64,000 nt of DNA, taken from NCBI GenBank assembly GCA_022702705.1, contig CM040429.1:111887943-111951942 (forward strand), written 5' to 3'. The notes under the pieces are model-generated. The model had not been told where the DNA came from, did not search any database, and worked only from the letters and a program-made list of their open reading frames with translations. Numbering within the stretch: position 1 is the stretch's first letter; each line of letters starts with the position of its first letter. Shown here one piece after another: positions 1-10,969 of the stretch. The position numbers and the translations under genes were made by a program. The DNA is from Papilionanthe hookeriana x Papilionanthe teres. Taxonomy: Eukaryota > Streptophyta > Magnoliopsida > Asparagales > Orchidaceae.

Positions 1-1
1 T

Positions 2-1734
2 ATTATAATTTCACCAAATTGGGAAAAACCTTTTGAATTAATGTGTGATGCTAGTGATTATGCAATTGGTATTGTTTTGGGTCAAAAATATGATAAAATT
101 TTCAAAGTAATTTACTATGCTAGTAAAACTCTTAATGAAGCTCAAATTAACTATACCACTACAGAGAAAGAGTTGTTAGCTATAGTATTTGCTTTTGATA
201 TATTTCGAACATATTTAATTGAAACTAAATGTGTAGTGCATACTTATCATTCTGCTATCAAATATTTAATGAAGAAGAAAGATGCAAAACCAAGATTGAT
301 TTGATGGATTCTTCTTTCGCAAGAATTTAATTTTGAGACAGTAGATAGGAAGGGTGCTGATAATGAAATTGCTGATCATCTATCCAGGCTTGAAACTGAA
401 AAATCTTTTAGTGATACTGAAGAAATTAATGAATGGCAAATTTCGTGGTATAGCGACATTATAAACTCTATTGTAAGTGATATTATACCATATGGTTTGA
501 CATACCAGGAAAAGAAGAAATTTTTATTTGATGCTAAAACATATTTTTGGGATGACCCATTTTTATATAAACAAGCAAAGGATCTGATCATTTGAACATA
601 TGTGCCTTTAAAAGAAACTTATGAAATTATTCAAAAATGTCATGATTTTGATTATGGGGGACGTTTTGGAGTTGATAGAACTGCTTATAGAATTTTACAA
701 TCTGGATTTTGTTGGCCTACAATTTTTAAAGATATTAATGCATATATTAAAAATTGTGATCGATGCCAGCGTGTAGGCAATATTTCTAGAAGAAACGAGA
801 CGCCCCTTAATTATATGTTGGAAGTTGAAATATGTGATGTTTCGGTATTAGATTTCATGAGACCATTTACTCCATCTTTCGGAAAGATCTATATTTTAAT
901 AACAGTAGACTATGTATCCAAATGGATTTAAGTTGTTGCTTTACCTCAATGTGATGCTCAAAGTGTTGCAAAGTTTTTAAGAAATAATATATTTTACAGA
1001 TTTGGAATAGCAAGAGTAATCATAATAGATGGGGGAATTCATTATAGAAATGCGATTATGGAAAAGTTAGTAAAGAAATATTATATTAACCATCTCATTG
1101 CTACTGCTTATCATCCACAAACAAGTGGTTTGGTTGAATTATCCAATCGTGAAATTAAAAGAATATTGGAAAAGACTGTTAATCCAAACAGAAAGGATTG
1201 GTCAATCAAACTGGATTATGCTTTTTGGGCTTATAGGACTGCTTACAGAACTCTTTTAAGGATGTCCCCATATAGGCTAATTTTTGGAAAAGCTTGTCAT
1301 TTGCCTGTTGAACTTGAGCATAAAACATATTGAGCTATAAAAGAATTTAATTATAATTTAAAGTATGTTGCTAAGAAGAGATTATTGCAATTAAATGAGC
1401 TTGAAGAGATAAGAAATGAATATTATGATAATGCTAAGATTTATAAAGAGAAAATGAAGTTATGGCATGATCAGAAGATTCTTACTAAAAATCTTGAGCC
1501 ATGAAAAAAAGTTTTGTTGTATAATGTAATATTGAAAAATTTTTTTGGAAAACTTAAGTCCAAATGGGTGGGGTCCATTTATTGTGATAAAAGTTTATTC
1601 TTATGGAGCTGTGGATATTCAAGATCCTAAGACTACAAAAATATTCAAAGTTAATGGTCGTAGACTTAAACCTTTTTTTTTCAGTCGATCAATTTAAACC
1701 TGATGAGAATCTGATATTGGGTCACTTAGAATAA
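2..1734 (+). pseudogene. pol: Athila pol remnant: RNase H and integrase
   Basis: One reading frame runs from the window edge to about 1530 and is broken only by nonsense codons near 302, 593, 929, 1331 and 1501; a frameshift near 1555 then leads to the terminus at 1732-1734. Seen in order: the connection/RNase H part (CDASDYAIG, TTEKELLAIVFA, DHLSRLE), the integrase zinc region ending CDRCQR, and the integrase core with candidate catalytic Asp (LDFMRPF), Asp (IIDGGIHY) and Glu (GLVELSN), then AYRTAYRT and GKACHLPVELEH. Two stops are explained by CGA to TGA and one by TGG to TGA, as expected from cytosine deamination. The enzyme would copy and insert element DNA, but this copy cannot make a full protein. 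Confidence 0.9.
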
Positions 1735-2239
1735 GTTATGGGTATGTCAGGCTGAAGACATTAAACCTAGCGTTTTATGGGAGGCATGCCATATTTATCG
1801 GTGTGCTTTGCTTCATAGTTATCTGTGTGTTTTGCTTTATGTTTTATTTGTGTGATTTGTTTGGTTTGTTTTTATGATTATGTGGTAGTATTTTGAAGAG
1901 ATTAGTTATAGTGGTGTTTATTTGACATTAAAGTATGACTTAAAAAGAGTCGGAAAGAAAAATTTGGACATTTGGTAGACCTGTGCAAAAATGTGCATTG
2001 GCGGTTAAGCGTCGCCTGGTTGGCGCTTAAGCGCTGCAGTTGAGAAAAATGTGATAAATGAATTTCTAGAAGCCAAAATCGTGGGGAAGTGGTTTTAGAA
2101 GTTGTTTTGGAGTTTTGAAATGTCTAGGGTCGGTTTTAGCACTTCCCATGTCTATAAAAAGGCCCTAGATTAAGAGAAACACTTGCCCCAGTCCCTATTT
2201 TCATTCCTGAGTCTTAAGAAGAGTGTTTTGAGTGCAAAA
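1735..2239 (+). other. Spacer after pol, with GC-rich 'GGCGCTTAAGCGC' motif
   Basis: No coding frame is recognisable. At about 1999-2040 an otherwise AT-rich stretch contains GGCGGTTAAGCGTCGCC and GGCGCTTAAGCGC, a partly palindromic motif that recurs upstream of the 3' ORF (about 3032-3108) and in the LTR (about 6314-6348). A TATA box follows at 2153. Confidence 0.6.
2153..2160 (+). promoter_or_regulatory. Candidate internal TATA box
   Basis: TCTATAAAAAGGCCC matches a plant TATA box well and lies about 80 bases before the first ATG of the small ORF at 2240. A promoter here could give a subgenomic message for the ORFs downstream of pol. This is inference from sequence and position only. Confidence 0.4.
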
Positions 2240-2644
2240 ATGTCTTATTGGGAGAGTGAAATTAAGAAGAAGGAGGAAGCCAACAAGAAGAAATTTATCA
2301 GTGAAAGTGCATAAAAGTTATGCAACGGATTCCTAGCAGTTAGTATTCAAGGTATCGGAGAAAGGATTGCGAAGGTTGAAGCCAACGTGTAGTCAATTGA
2401 AGTAAAGGTAAATGAAACTAACGCTCATTTAGCGCTTATGGGATATCAACATAAAATGCAATTCAGCCATACAAGTCATGTAAAAAAAAACAGAAAATGT
2501 GAGGTTTTTGAAAACAAATGGTTAGAAAAAGAAGATGTTAGAGTTTTCAATCATAGCCCGTTTTATCAGATCTATGTTCCAGATGGTTCAAATCAAACTA
2601 ATGGTTGTTCCGGATACATTCAACGTAATGGAGATTGGAATTAA
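2240..2644 (+). pseudogene. Small charged ORF of unknown function between pol and the 3' ORF
   Basis: A single frame of about 134 codons opens with MSYWESEIKKKEEANKKK and ends at 2642-2644. It is interrupted by two stop codons, near 2312 and 2390. The N-terminal half is rich in Lys and Glu with heptad-like spacing (IGERIAKVEANV, IEVKVNETNAHL), which suggests a short coiled coil. I do not recognise the family. The start was chosen because it is the first ATG after the TATA-like site and the frame continues through both stops to the C-terminal open part. It may be an accessory ORF of this Athila group, or a chance frame. Confidence 0.4.
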
Positions 2645-3031
2645 TTTGAATATAGTCAAGTGTTGTGGTTTTATGTGATAAGTGTTTAGTGTCTAGTGTT
2701 ATATGTTTATGTTTTATTGAACTTTTAAGTGTGTTTGTTACATCTTGATGATGTAAATTTATCTTTGTTTTTATATATTTGAATTATTTTGTATTGAGAA
2801 ATTTCATCCAAACTGTTTGGATAGAAATTTTTAGTTTGTATTAAGTGTGATTGTTTTAATTAAATGAAAGTTTATGTTTGTGTGAAATTTGTTTGGAATT
2901 GATAGAAATTTAACTTTCTTTGGAGAATTAGAAAAGTTTAGAAGGGAGAAATTATTATTTGAAGTGATTTAGGGTGATTAACCAAGGGGTTTAATACATT
3001 TTTAAATTAATTGTGAAAATAAGGGTATTGG

Positions 3032-3108
3032 CGGCTAAGCGCCAGAACTTAGGCGCTTAAGCGCCTGATTTTGAGGCTATGCACCGAAGCCTCGCACTTA
3101 AGCGCCGG
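3032..3108 (+). repeat. GC-rich palindromic motif cluster upstream of the 3' ORF
   Basis: GGCGGCTAAGCGCC, AGGCGCTTAAGCGCC and CTTAAGCGCCGG occur within about 75 bases. The same motif type is found in this element's LTR near 6314-6348 and after pol near 1999-2040. Function unknown. Confidence 0.6.
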
Positions 3109-3485
3109 TTCGTGAACACTAATTTTTTGCAGTTAAAAACCCAAAAATTGACATTTTTAACACCTGCCGTCACCCTCAACCTCTCAAAGTCGCGAAATAG
3201 GATCTAGGATATCCTTAAGTTGGATCTATTAAGAGCCAATTTCAACGAGATTTGTCAGATTTCAATTCCTTGAGGTATGAGCACTACTCCTAAGAAAAAG
3301 TTTTTGATTTTTCACCATATATTTTGAGTACATTATTGAAAAATTTTAAGATCATTATTTATGGTGAAATTTGAGGAAAAGCATGAAAAATTGCTTGGAT
3401 TTAGTGGAAATTACCTTTGGAAGTTAAATTAGCAAGTTTAGTTTAATTTTGAAATTTATGGTGAGTTTTTGCGATTTTTTTAGAG

Positions 3486-4599
3486 ATGACTCCAAAGTCA
3501 AAGCGCTCAAAAGATAAAGCGAAATTTGATTCCAACAAATTTGTTAGTGCAAGAGCTGAGGATCGATATGTCGACACAATGTCGTCACTTAAATTGATTC
3601 CGAAATGAGTGTTTAGTAAGCCAGGAGAAATTATTGAAGAAATGATTACTAGAAGAAATTGGGAGAATTACTGTTACTTCTCCGCTGTCGCTGTTGTTTC
3701 TATGGTCAGAGTGTTTTATGCAAACTTGCCTGCAGCAGAAGAAAATTTGGTGATGCTTAAAGGTGAACAAGTACATTTTTCACCTGTGGTAATCAATGTC
3801 TTTTACCACTTGCCTCTTGCGTTATTTTGTTTTTTTACTGATTATCATCCAACTGAAGGAGAATTAGATGAGATCATATCATTTCTGACTGATGGAAGAG
3901 GTTTATGGAAGATAACAAATGAAAGAGGAGTAAATTTTCAGGCCTCTAAGTTGAATGCCATTTTAAAGGCATGACATTACTTTATGTCATCTAAACTGTT
4001 GCCTTCAAGTCATACTAGTGAAGTTACAAGGGAAAGAGCAGTTCTGAATAATTGTATTCAGTTGGGAAAGCCTATTGATGTAGGGGCTATTATTTATAAC
4101 TATGTGATGAATTGTGCCAGATCTGCTACTACTTCAGGTATGGGATTTCCATCCTTAATTCATTCGATTTGTGAGCGATCTGGTGATAATTTTGAAACAT
4201 GGGAGGATGTTATTCAGCCATTGAGACCTATTAACAGCGTAAACATTTGAGATTACACTTTACATTCAGAGTTTGGCTGGAGAGGAGGATTTAAAACTTT
4301 CACTGCTTCTGCTTCTGCTTCTACTGCTTCTACTTCCTGTGCCACTACTTCTAGAGAATCATCATCTAGTGATTCACAAACTGGATTATTGAAGAAGATT
4401 TTGAAGAAGGTGAGTCTTACCAGAGAGTTATAAATGGAAGATTGAAAATATTGAAAGGTATATTGTTAAGCATGATGAATATTAGGAGAATTATCAACAG
4501 TATATGAATAAAGTGATTAGAGGTGATCATAGTGCTGAGATGCTCCCTCATCTGTTTTTTATACCATATATGTCATCCAGAGAGTGGCTGAAAAAGTAG
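3486..4599 (+). pseudogene. Athila 3' ORF, 'putative plant transposon protein' family
   Basis: The frame starts MTPKSKRSKDKAKFD at 3486 and continues, broken by stops near 3606 and 3972, to NSVNI at 4250; frameshifts then lead to a C-terminus ending SSREWLKK at 4599. Recognisable family landmarks are NWENYCYF, VRVFYANL, FFTDYHPTEGELDEI, KLLPSSHTSEVTRERAVL and GMGFPSLIHSICERSG. The domain (Pfam calls it a putative plant transposon protein) is common in Athila-like elements and has no established biochemical role. A Ser/Thr-rich linker at about 4295-4370 separates it from a C-terminal tail also seen in #2 and #4. It lies where env would be in a retrovirus, but I see no clear signal peptide or membrane anchor. 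The basic start (KSKRSKDKAK) could bind nucleic acid or target the nucleus. Confidence 0.8.
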
Positions 4600-6119
4600 A
4601 TGAAGATAATGATGATTCGAGTTGTTGTGTTTAATTTGTTTTGTTCTGTGATTTCTTATGTGTAGTTATGTTTTTATTTTAATTTTTTTATATGTGATGT
4701 TATGTTTAATTGTTGTGTGATGTATTTATGATATTAACTCTCATATTGTATAGAGCATTGATGTTTATTTGATAAAGTAATCTTTTATGTTGTAGTTTGT
4801 GATATGTGTGTAGTAGTAAAAGTGTTAAATGTGTATTTAGTGTTTAAATTTTTAATAGAGTATAAATTAATTCCAAATTTGTTAGAAAATTTAGAACACT
4901 ATTATAAACGTCTATTTGAAAATTGCATGTTTAAACTTTTCAAAATCTACTACCAATTATTATCTAGTATTGTTGTGATTTTAGTTATGTTAAGTTGGTG
5001 TGTATTTGCTTTGAAAACCTCCACTACTGTAGAAGTCTTTTGAAAATTTTCTTTTATGAAAAATTGAATTTAGTTTCTTTTTACTCCTGTTTATCTTTAA
5101 AAATGTTATACTTGCATATTTAGGATATTGAAATTTCTGCAAGCATGTTATTTTAGTTTTTAATTCTCACTCATGTATCATTTCTTATGCTTAAATGTTT
5201 TTATCTTGACTAAAAATTAAAGTTTGGGGGGATTTAAAAAACTAAATTTTTCAAAAACCTAAAATTTTATATTTTCTCAAGAATACCATAAAATAAATTT
5301 TGTTTTTGATTGAAAATAATTATGCATATGAAGTTATTTTAGGGAAAAAATTTTGAATATAGAAATGAATAAAAGAATTTCGTTAAAATTTATAGTAATA
5401 ATGAAAAATTTAAAGTTAAAATGTTCTTAATAAAGAAATTTTAAGTAGAGTTAAACTATCTTTACTAAGAAATGTTGTATTTTGGAAGAATAGAGGATTT
5501 GACCTTTATTTTTCAAAGCTTAAATTTTTTTTTTTTATTGCGAAATAATTTTCAACACTATTATTATGATTTTAAGTGAAAGATACATATCAGACGTTTA
5601 TTTTAAATGAAAGGGTGGAATTCAAAATCATTAAAGGCCTATCCAAATATAGTAATCCTTTCCTTATATATAAAAAAAAAAAGAAAAAAGAAAAAAAGTG
5701 AAAAATAGTATATGAAAAAGAAGGAGAAGCTTGAGGATTTAAGGGCGTAATAAAAAATTGGTTCCATAATAAAAGTTTAAAATATAAGTTTTGAGAAAAT
5801 CTAAAACTTAAGGTTATAATATAGTAAGTAAAATTATTCTCAATTAAAGTTTTTTAGTGAGAAAAATAAAATGTTTGAATCCTACATTTTGAAAGACCTA
5901 CAAGTATTTCTGAATTAGATAGAAACTTATATTTTCATCATCCTTTACTTAAGAACTTTCTAAACTTTAAATTTGTCTTATTTACTAAATTTTTTTCTAA
6001 ATTGGATTATTTCATTTCTAGAACAGAAATTTGAAATCTTTCTAAAGAAACTCATTTACATAATTTGCATGTTAAAATTTATATGGTTAAGAGTCACTTG
6101 AGAACAAGTAACATTTAAT
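4600..6119 (+). other. AT-rich 3' untranslated region of Athila #1
   Basis: No supported gene. It contains A/T homopolymer runs, an A/G-rich tract near 5668-5700, and a segment (about 5610-5665) that is also present in #4, where the equivalent site carries a LINE insertion. It ends at the polypurine tract. Confidence 0.6.
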
Positions 6120-6132
6120 GTTTGGGGGATTT
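6120..6132 (+). promoter_or_regulatory. Polypurine tract of Athila #1
   Basis: GTTTGGGGGATTT lies directly before the LTR start TGATACAC. The same arrangement is found in #2 and, on the other strand, in #4. It would prime plus-strand DNA synthesis. Confidence 0.8.
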
Positions 6133-7947
6133 TGATACACGTAAATTATATAGTGTTTATGAACATTTTTATACATATTTTTGATGATATTGAACTTAAA
6201 TGAAAGGTATTTTATGTTTGTCTTACAGTTATGATGAAAATAATTAATTATGATGAAAGGAGCGAAAAAGGACCAAGTTTGGAGCAAAATTATAAAGTTT
6301 AAGAAATTTGGCCTATGGCGCCTGAGCGCCAAAGTGTCGGCGCTTAAGCTCATAGTTAAAAATCAAATTAAAATGAATTTTAGTGTCGTTTTCAAGGGGT
6401 GTTTGAAGCAACTTTTGGTGCTGACTTCCTTATCTTCCTTGGGGCAGAAAATTTGATTGAAGGGATGCATCTTTTGGTGGATACATTGAATCTGGACATG
6501 ATTTGAAGAGACACCAAGGCACCTTTTGAAAAATTATAAAATGAAGCCTCATAATTTGTAAATGTATGTGTTGAAAGGGTTATTATTCAGTGTGTGCTAT
6601 TAGAGTGGTTATTAGAGTGTATTAAGTTTTAGAGTTCTTATTCTCTATAGTGGAGAGTAGAGAGTAAGAAAGGAAAAAGAGATGTTGTGAAGCCTTCTTC
6701 TTACCAATTTTCTTTTATCCTTATATCTAGTTTTTATTGAATTTTAAAGTCTTTATTAGAGTCACCAGAGTTAGGCACCAACCTCTGTAGATTTGTATTG
6801 TGGAAAGCAAAATTCCAAAGGAACTTCTATAGTCTGGTGAAGAGAATTTTCAGATAAGTATTCATCTTTGATTTTACATTTCGTTTTTAAGTAAGACTGT
6901 TGTCTTTTCATTATGGTTTATGCTTTCACATCAAATTTTGTTTATGTTTTCTTCATGAATTATGAGTAGTTTAGTTTATCTTTTTCTTTCTTAGATGATG
7001 AAGTAACTAAATTGTGGAAGTATGTTGTGGAAAGTATAAGTGTTTAATGCTGGAATAAATTGTGATTATTTAATTCCTTGAACTTAATTTACTTCTTGAT
7101 TTGGGCAATTAGGGTGTTAAAATTTGTTGTGAGTCTATGTAAGAACCAAGGCGGTATTGTCTCGAACAACAATTGGAAAGAATCACATAAAATTATATGT
7201 GTGAGAATTGTAGTCCATATTATTGAATGCAAATATATAGGGCGATATGCTTTATTAGGGAGTAAAATTAGAGGACTTTAGAGTGACAGGCTAAAGCCCC
7301 CTAGTTTGGTATGCTATTTTAAATTTTTTTATGTGATGTTAGCCCCCAAGTGGAGGGAATAGAGGGCTCTAGAGTGAGAGCTGATATCTTCCCAGCCTAA
7401 CCCAACTACAAAATTTCAAAATTTCAAATTAACTAATTTTCTTTTTAGAACCAAGTAAGGGTAAAGAATATAATTGATCCTATTTGACACAATGCATTTA
7501 AATACGTCCACAACATAAAATTCCATAATTATTACTAATTCATTGAAGAAGGAAAATATATTTTATTATTATAAATTTTATATCGTGTTTAGAGTATTGA
7601 TAATTTTACTTCTTGCTTAACTTTTTATTAAAAATATCAAAAATAAATTTTCGAAATTAAAACCTTAAATCATAGTTACAAAAATCAATTTAAAAAGTAA
7701 AAAGTTTTTTTTTCTTATTTTTTAAAATTTTTACACATTTCCCTGTGGGTTTGATATCTTGGGGCTTAATCAAAAAGTCCTATATTACTTGATAAACGAT
7801 ACGTATACTTACGTAGAGTGCCATATTATAAATCATAAATTTCATATCTAAATCGTAAGCATATATATTCGGGCATTAATGAATCATGGATTTTATATAT
7901 GAAATTAATTTTTGGTATTGTTTGTATTAAAAAAATATCATTTGCCA
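6133..7947 (+). repeat. 3' LTR of Athila #1
   Basis: It starts TGATACAC after the polypurine tract and ends about TTTGCCA by alignment to the ends of #2 and #3 (…GCACCA). Shared internal landmarks are AGAGTGACAGGCT near 7281, GTGAGAGCTGATATC, CCCAGCCTAAC and GATACGTATACTT near 7800. It contains the GC-rich motif near 6314-6348. The exact right end is uncertain by several bases. Confidence 0.75.
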
Positions 7948-8052
7948 AGGCTTCAGGATGTTATTCAATGCTTAATTAGACTAATTAGACATCGGAGCTG
8001 GCTTGAAATGATCGAAATTGTAAAAGAATGTCGGAAGCCTAGTTTTTGAACT

Positions 8053-8165
8053 GGCGCCGAACGACGCTGCCACCAGTGCCGGACAGCACTAAAAGCCAGA
8101 GAGTTTGGCCATTTAAGCAGAATAATTTACTAAAGACGCTGCTTCCAGCGCTGGACAGCGCTCGA
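8053..8165 (+). repeat. GC-rich motif module, interior copy of #2
   Basis: TGGCGCCGAACGACGCTG, GTGCCGGACAGCACTA and CCAGCGCTGGACAGCGCTC are arranged over about 110 bases. A closely similar module with the same order and spacing is in this element's LTR at about 11156-11270. Confidence 0.6.
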
Positions 8166-8543
8166 ATGTGAAAAATGCCCGAAACTCTAAATTTTTGCTA
8201 TCTAACCCTAGGACCCACCATTTTTGCCCAAATCATTGTCTTCAACCTCCAGCCAAGGACGATTTTCGCACCTAGGGCTTACTAGCATTTGGATTTAAGT
8301 GATTTCGTGGCCGGAAAAGTTTGGATTTCATCTTCTCTTGGTATGAGCTACACTTTAACGTAAAAATTTTCGATTTTGACCCTGGAAATCTCCTACATTT
8401 GGAAGTTTTGGAATTTTGAAGTTTATGGAGAAATATTGGAGGTTTTTCTTAGATTTTGAGTTCTTATCTATTTAAATTTGCCTTGGAGTTGATTGCATTG
8501 TAATTTTAAAATTGATTTGGAAAAATTTGATATTTTTAGATAA

Positions 8544-9619
8544 ATGGCTCCAAGATTGGCTAAGGGGAAGACGAAATTTCAATATGATGAAAGTAAATTT
8601 GTGAATTTCAAAGCCTATTCACATTTTAGTACATTTCTTAGCAATAAGAAATGTATTCAAGAAAGAGCCTTTGAAAATCCTGAAGGAATGCTTGAAGAAT
8701 TGATTGTTAATAGTCAATAAGAGATTTTCTGTTATTTCACTGCTGAAGCGATGCTTGGTAATGTTCGAGCATTTATGCTAATCTGTATTATTCTGAGAGT
8801 GAATTTATTTTGGTTAGAGGCCAAATTCACCCTTGCCAGCATTAATGCATTTTATCAGTTGAGAGCACCCTAACATTGTGAATATGAAAATTTTTCTATC
8901 AAGAATCAAACATTGGATGAGATTATAAACTTATTGATTGATGGAAAAGAGGAATGGAAAATTAAGCAGAGAATGAAAGTTAATTTTTCTTTTTCTACTT
9001 TGAATCCTGTATCGAAAGCCTGACATTATTTCATTTGTGCAAGACAGTTACCTACCAACCATCACAATGATGTTACTGTTGACAGAGCTGTTCTAAATTA
9101 CTGTATTCAAAACATGAAGAATATAAATATTGGAGCTATTATTCAAAAAAGTATTTTAACAAGCTCAAAAGGAGAGACTGTAGGAGGACTAGGACACCCC
9201 AGTCTGATTCATGCTCTATGTATTCAAGCAGATGTAATGATTAAAGATAATGATGAGGTAGTCCACCCCCTAATATGAAAACCTATGAAGCCCATGTAGG
9301 ATGGAAATGGAGAAAGAGAGCTGATGAACCTTCATCTAGTCTAGATAGGCCATCTACATCTATGGAGCCTACTCTGCATGATGTTATGGATCAATTGGAA
9401 AGGTTAAACACCAAAGTAGATGGAATAAAATTAAGGAACAATATTAATGATGATTATCAAGTGCGGTGGAGAGACTATGAGATAGCTTATCATGACACAC
9501 AGTTGAGCTTTTTCAGGGGAGACACTGATGCTGTATTTCCTACTTACTCTGAGTATACTCCATACCAGCCTAAGGAACTTAATGATGGTGGGGCTCCTGC
9601 AGAAGATGAAGATTTGTAG
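8544..9619 (+). pseudogene. Athila 3' ORF of #2, 'putative plant transposon protein' family
   Basis: The start MAPRLAKGKTKFQYDESKF at 8544 matches the start of the #1 ORF. The reading frame is broken by a stop near 8718, frameshifts near 8775 and 9265, and a TGA in place of the Trp of a WHYF motif near 9022. The landmarks ICARQLPTNHHNDVTVDRAV and GHPSLIHALCIQADV identify the family. The C-terminal third (9275-9619) is open and contains a Ser-rich linker, a predicted short coiled coil (DVMDQLERLNTKVDGI) and the tail FFRGDTDAVFPTYSEYTP, which is shared with #1 and #4. Function is not known, and this copy is not translatable as one protein. Confidence 0.75.
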
Positions 9620-10956
9620 TTTGTGTATTTTTATTTTTATTTTTCATTAAAATTTGTAATGTATTTGTGTTTTGTATTTGTGATGTACCTGAGACTGCTT
9701 ATGATTTGTATTTGAAATGTTATATGTGTGTTGAATGTACTTGTAGTAGACTTTGTTGTTGATTTATGATGTATGTGATGTGATAGTGAAGTTTTTATGA
9801 GTTTGAATTGCTAGTTTAATTTGTACAAGTAATAGTTAGTTGTAAATGTTATGTGCACTGTTTAATGTGTTTAAACTTCTTCTTTAAAACTTCTAACCCA
9901 TATTTGTATATAGAAATGCTTCTTAATTATTTCAAGTCTACTGTTCTACTTTATGAAGAAAAACTTGCTGAAACTCAAAGGTTTGAAAAGCCAGCATATT
10001 GAGGTATGAGTTATATTTAGATATTTTATTTCTTCTAGTAAAATATATTAAAAAAATCTAAGTTTGGGGGAAGGGAAAGAATTAACTATTAATTGTTCTC
10101 ATCTAAAATTATTTTCAAAAATTAGTAACATGATTTCCTGTAATAGAGCTCAATTTCAGTAACTGTATTTTGATTTTATTTAAGTATTTTATGAATTGAA
10201 TGAAAGTGTTTGGTAATGAAAAGTAATTTGTAATGTAAGATATTTGGTATAAAATTATAGGACTATAGTCAATTATTCAAAGTAAGAAAAACTGTATGTT
10301 TGAAATATTAAGAAGCTTAAAATTTTATGTGATAACAAAGGATTGAGACTCTATGATGAATCATTAATAAGCTAAAGAAGTGCCTATAAGGTAAAGGAAT
10401 GTGGTAAGTTTCAAATTTACGGTGAGAAGGGTGAGGTTCAAAATCATTAAAGGGTATTCAGATATATTAATCCTCACTGAAAAAAAGAAAAAAATAAGAA
10501 AAAAAGTAAAAAGCAAAAGAAAAAGAAAAGAAAAGTAAAAGCAAAAGAAAAAGATAAAAAAAGAGAAGTGAGGAGAAGCTTGAGGAGATGCCTAATAAAA
10601 AATTGGCTTCAATTGGACCTACCTAAACGGAAAAAGCTTAATTACTATCCGGAACTTATATGTATGGATTAACATAGTTACTAGTTGTGTCCTCATAAAC
10701 TTCTTTTCATGTAATCCTTTTAAGTGCCTTAATAGAACAATCTACATAAAATGAATAGAAAGCTAGAACTCTTAGACTTGATTACTAGATACTCTTACAC
10801 CTACAGAATTTACTTAAATTATACAAACATCTTTCTGAAAATATTACTATTGTACTTATCTAAATCAAAATTATGGTATTCTAGAAAGAAAGTTCATTGC
10901 AGTGGATCATAATTTTATGTATTAACTAGAATTACTTGAGGACAAGTAATAGTTAA
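9620..10956 (+). other. AT-rich 3' UTR of Athila #2
   Basis: No supported gene. A long A/G-rich tract lies near 10480-10575, similar in place to the A/G tract of #1 near 5668. Confidence 0.6.
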
Positions 10957-10969
10957 ATTTGGGGGATCT
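10957..10969 (+). promoter_or_regulatory. Polypurine tract of Athila #2
   Basis: ATTTGGGGGATCT directly precedes the LTR start TGATCCAC. Confidence 0.75.

Larger units (their letters stand above)
1..7947 (+). mobile_element. Athila-like Ty3/gypsy retrotransposon #1, 3' part
   Basis: The left end is cut by the window, so the 5' LTR, gag, protease and most of the reverse transcriptase lie outside. Order inside: RNase H, integrase, a spacer with a TATA box and a small ORF, a 3' ORF of the plant-transposon-protein family, AT-rich UTR, polypurine tract, 3' LTR. The integrase C-terminal motif GKACHLPVELEH is typical of the Athila lineage (established knowledge). Nonsense codons throughout make it an old, inactive copy. 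Its 3' LTR abuts the interior of Athila-like #2 at about 7948, so it probably inserted into #2; the other junction is outside the window. Confidence 0.85.

Noticed and set aside
3486..4599. Calling the Athila 3' ORF a true envelope gene
   Set aside because: No clear signal peptide, membrane anchor or fusion-type segment is visible, and the plant-transposon-protein domain has no shown envelope role.
8053..8080. TGGCGCCGAACGACG as a tRNA primer binding site
   Set aside because: It resembles Asp-type primer sites but lies before a 3' ORF, not after an LTR, and belongs to a motif module repeated in the LTR.
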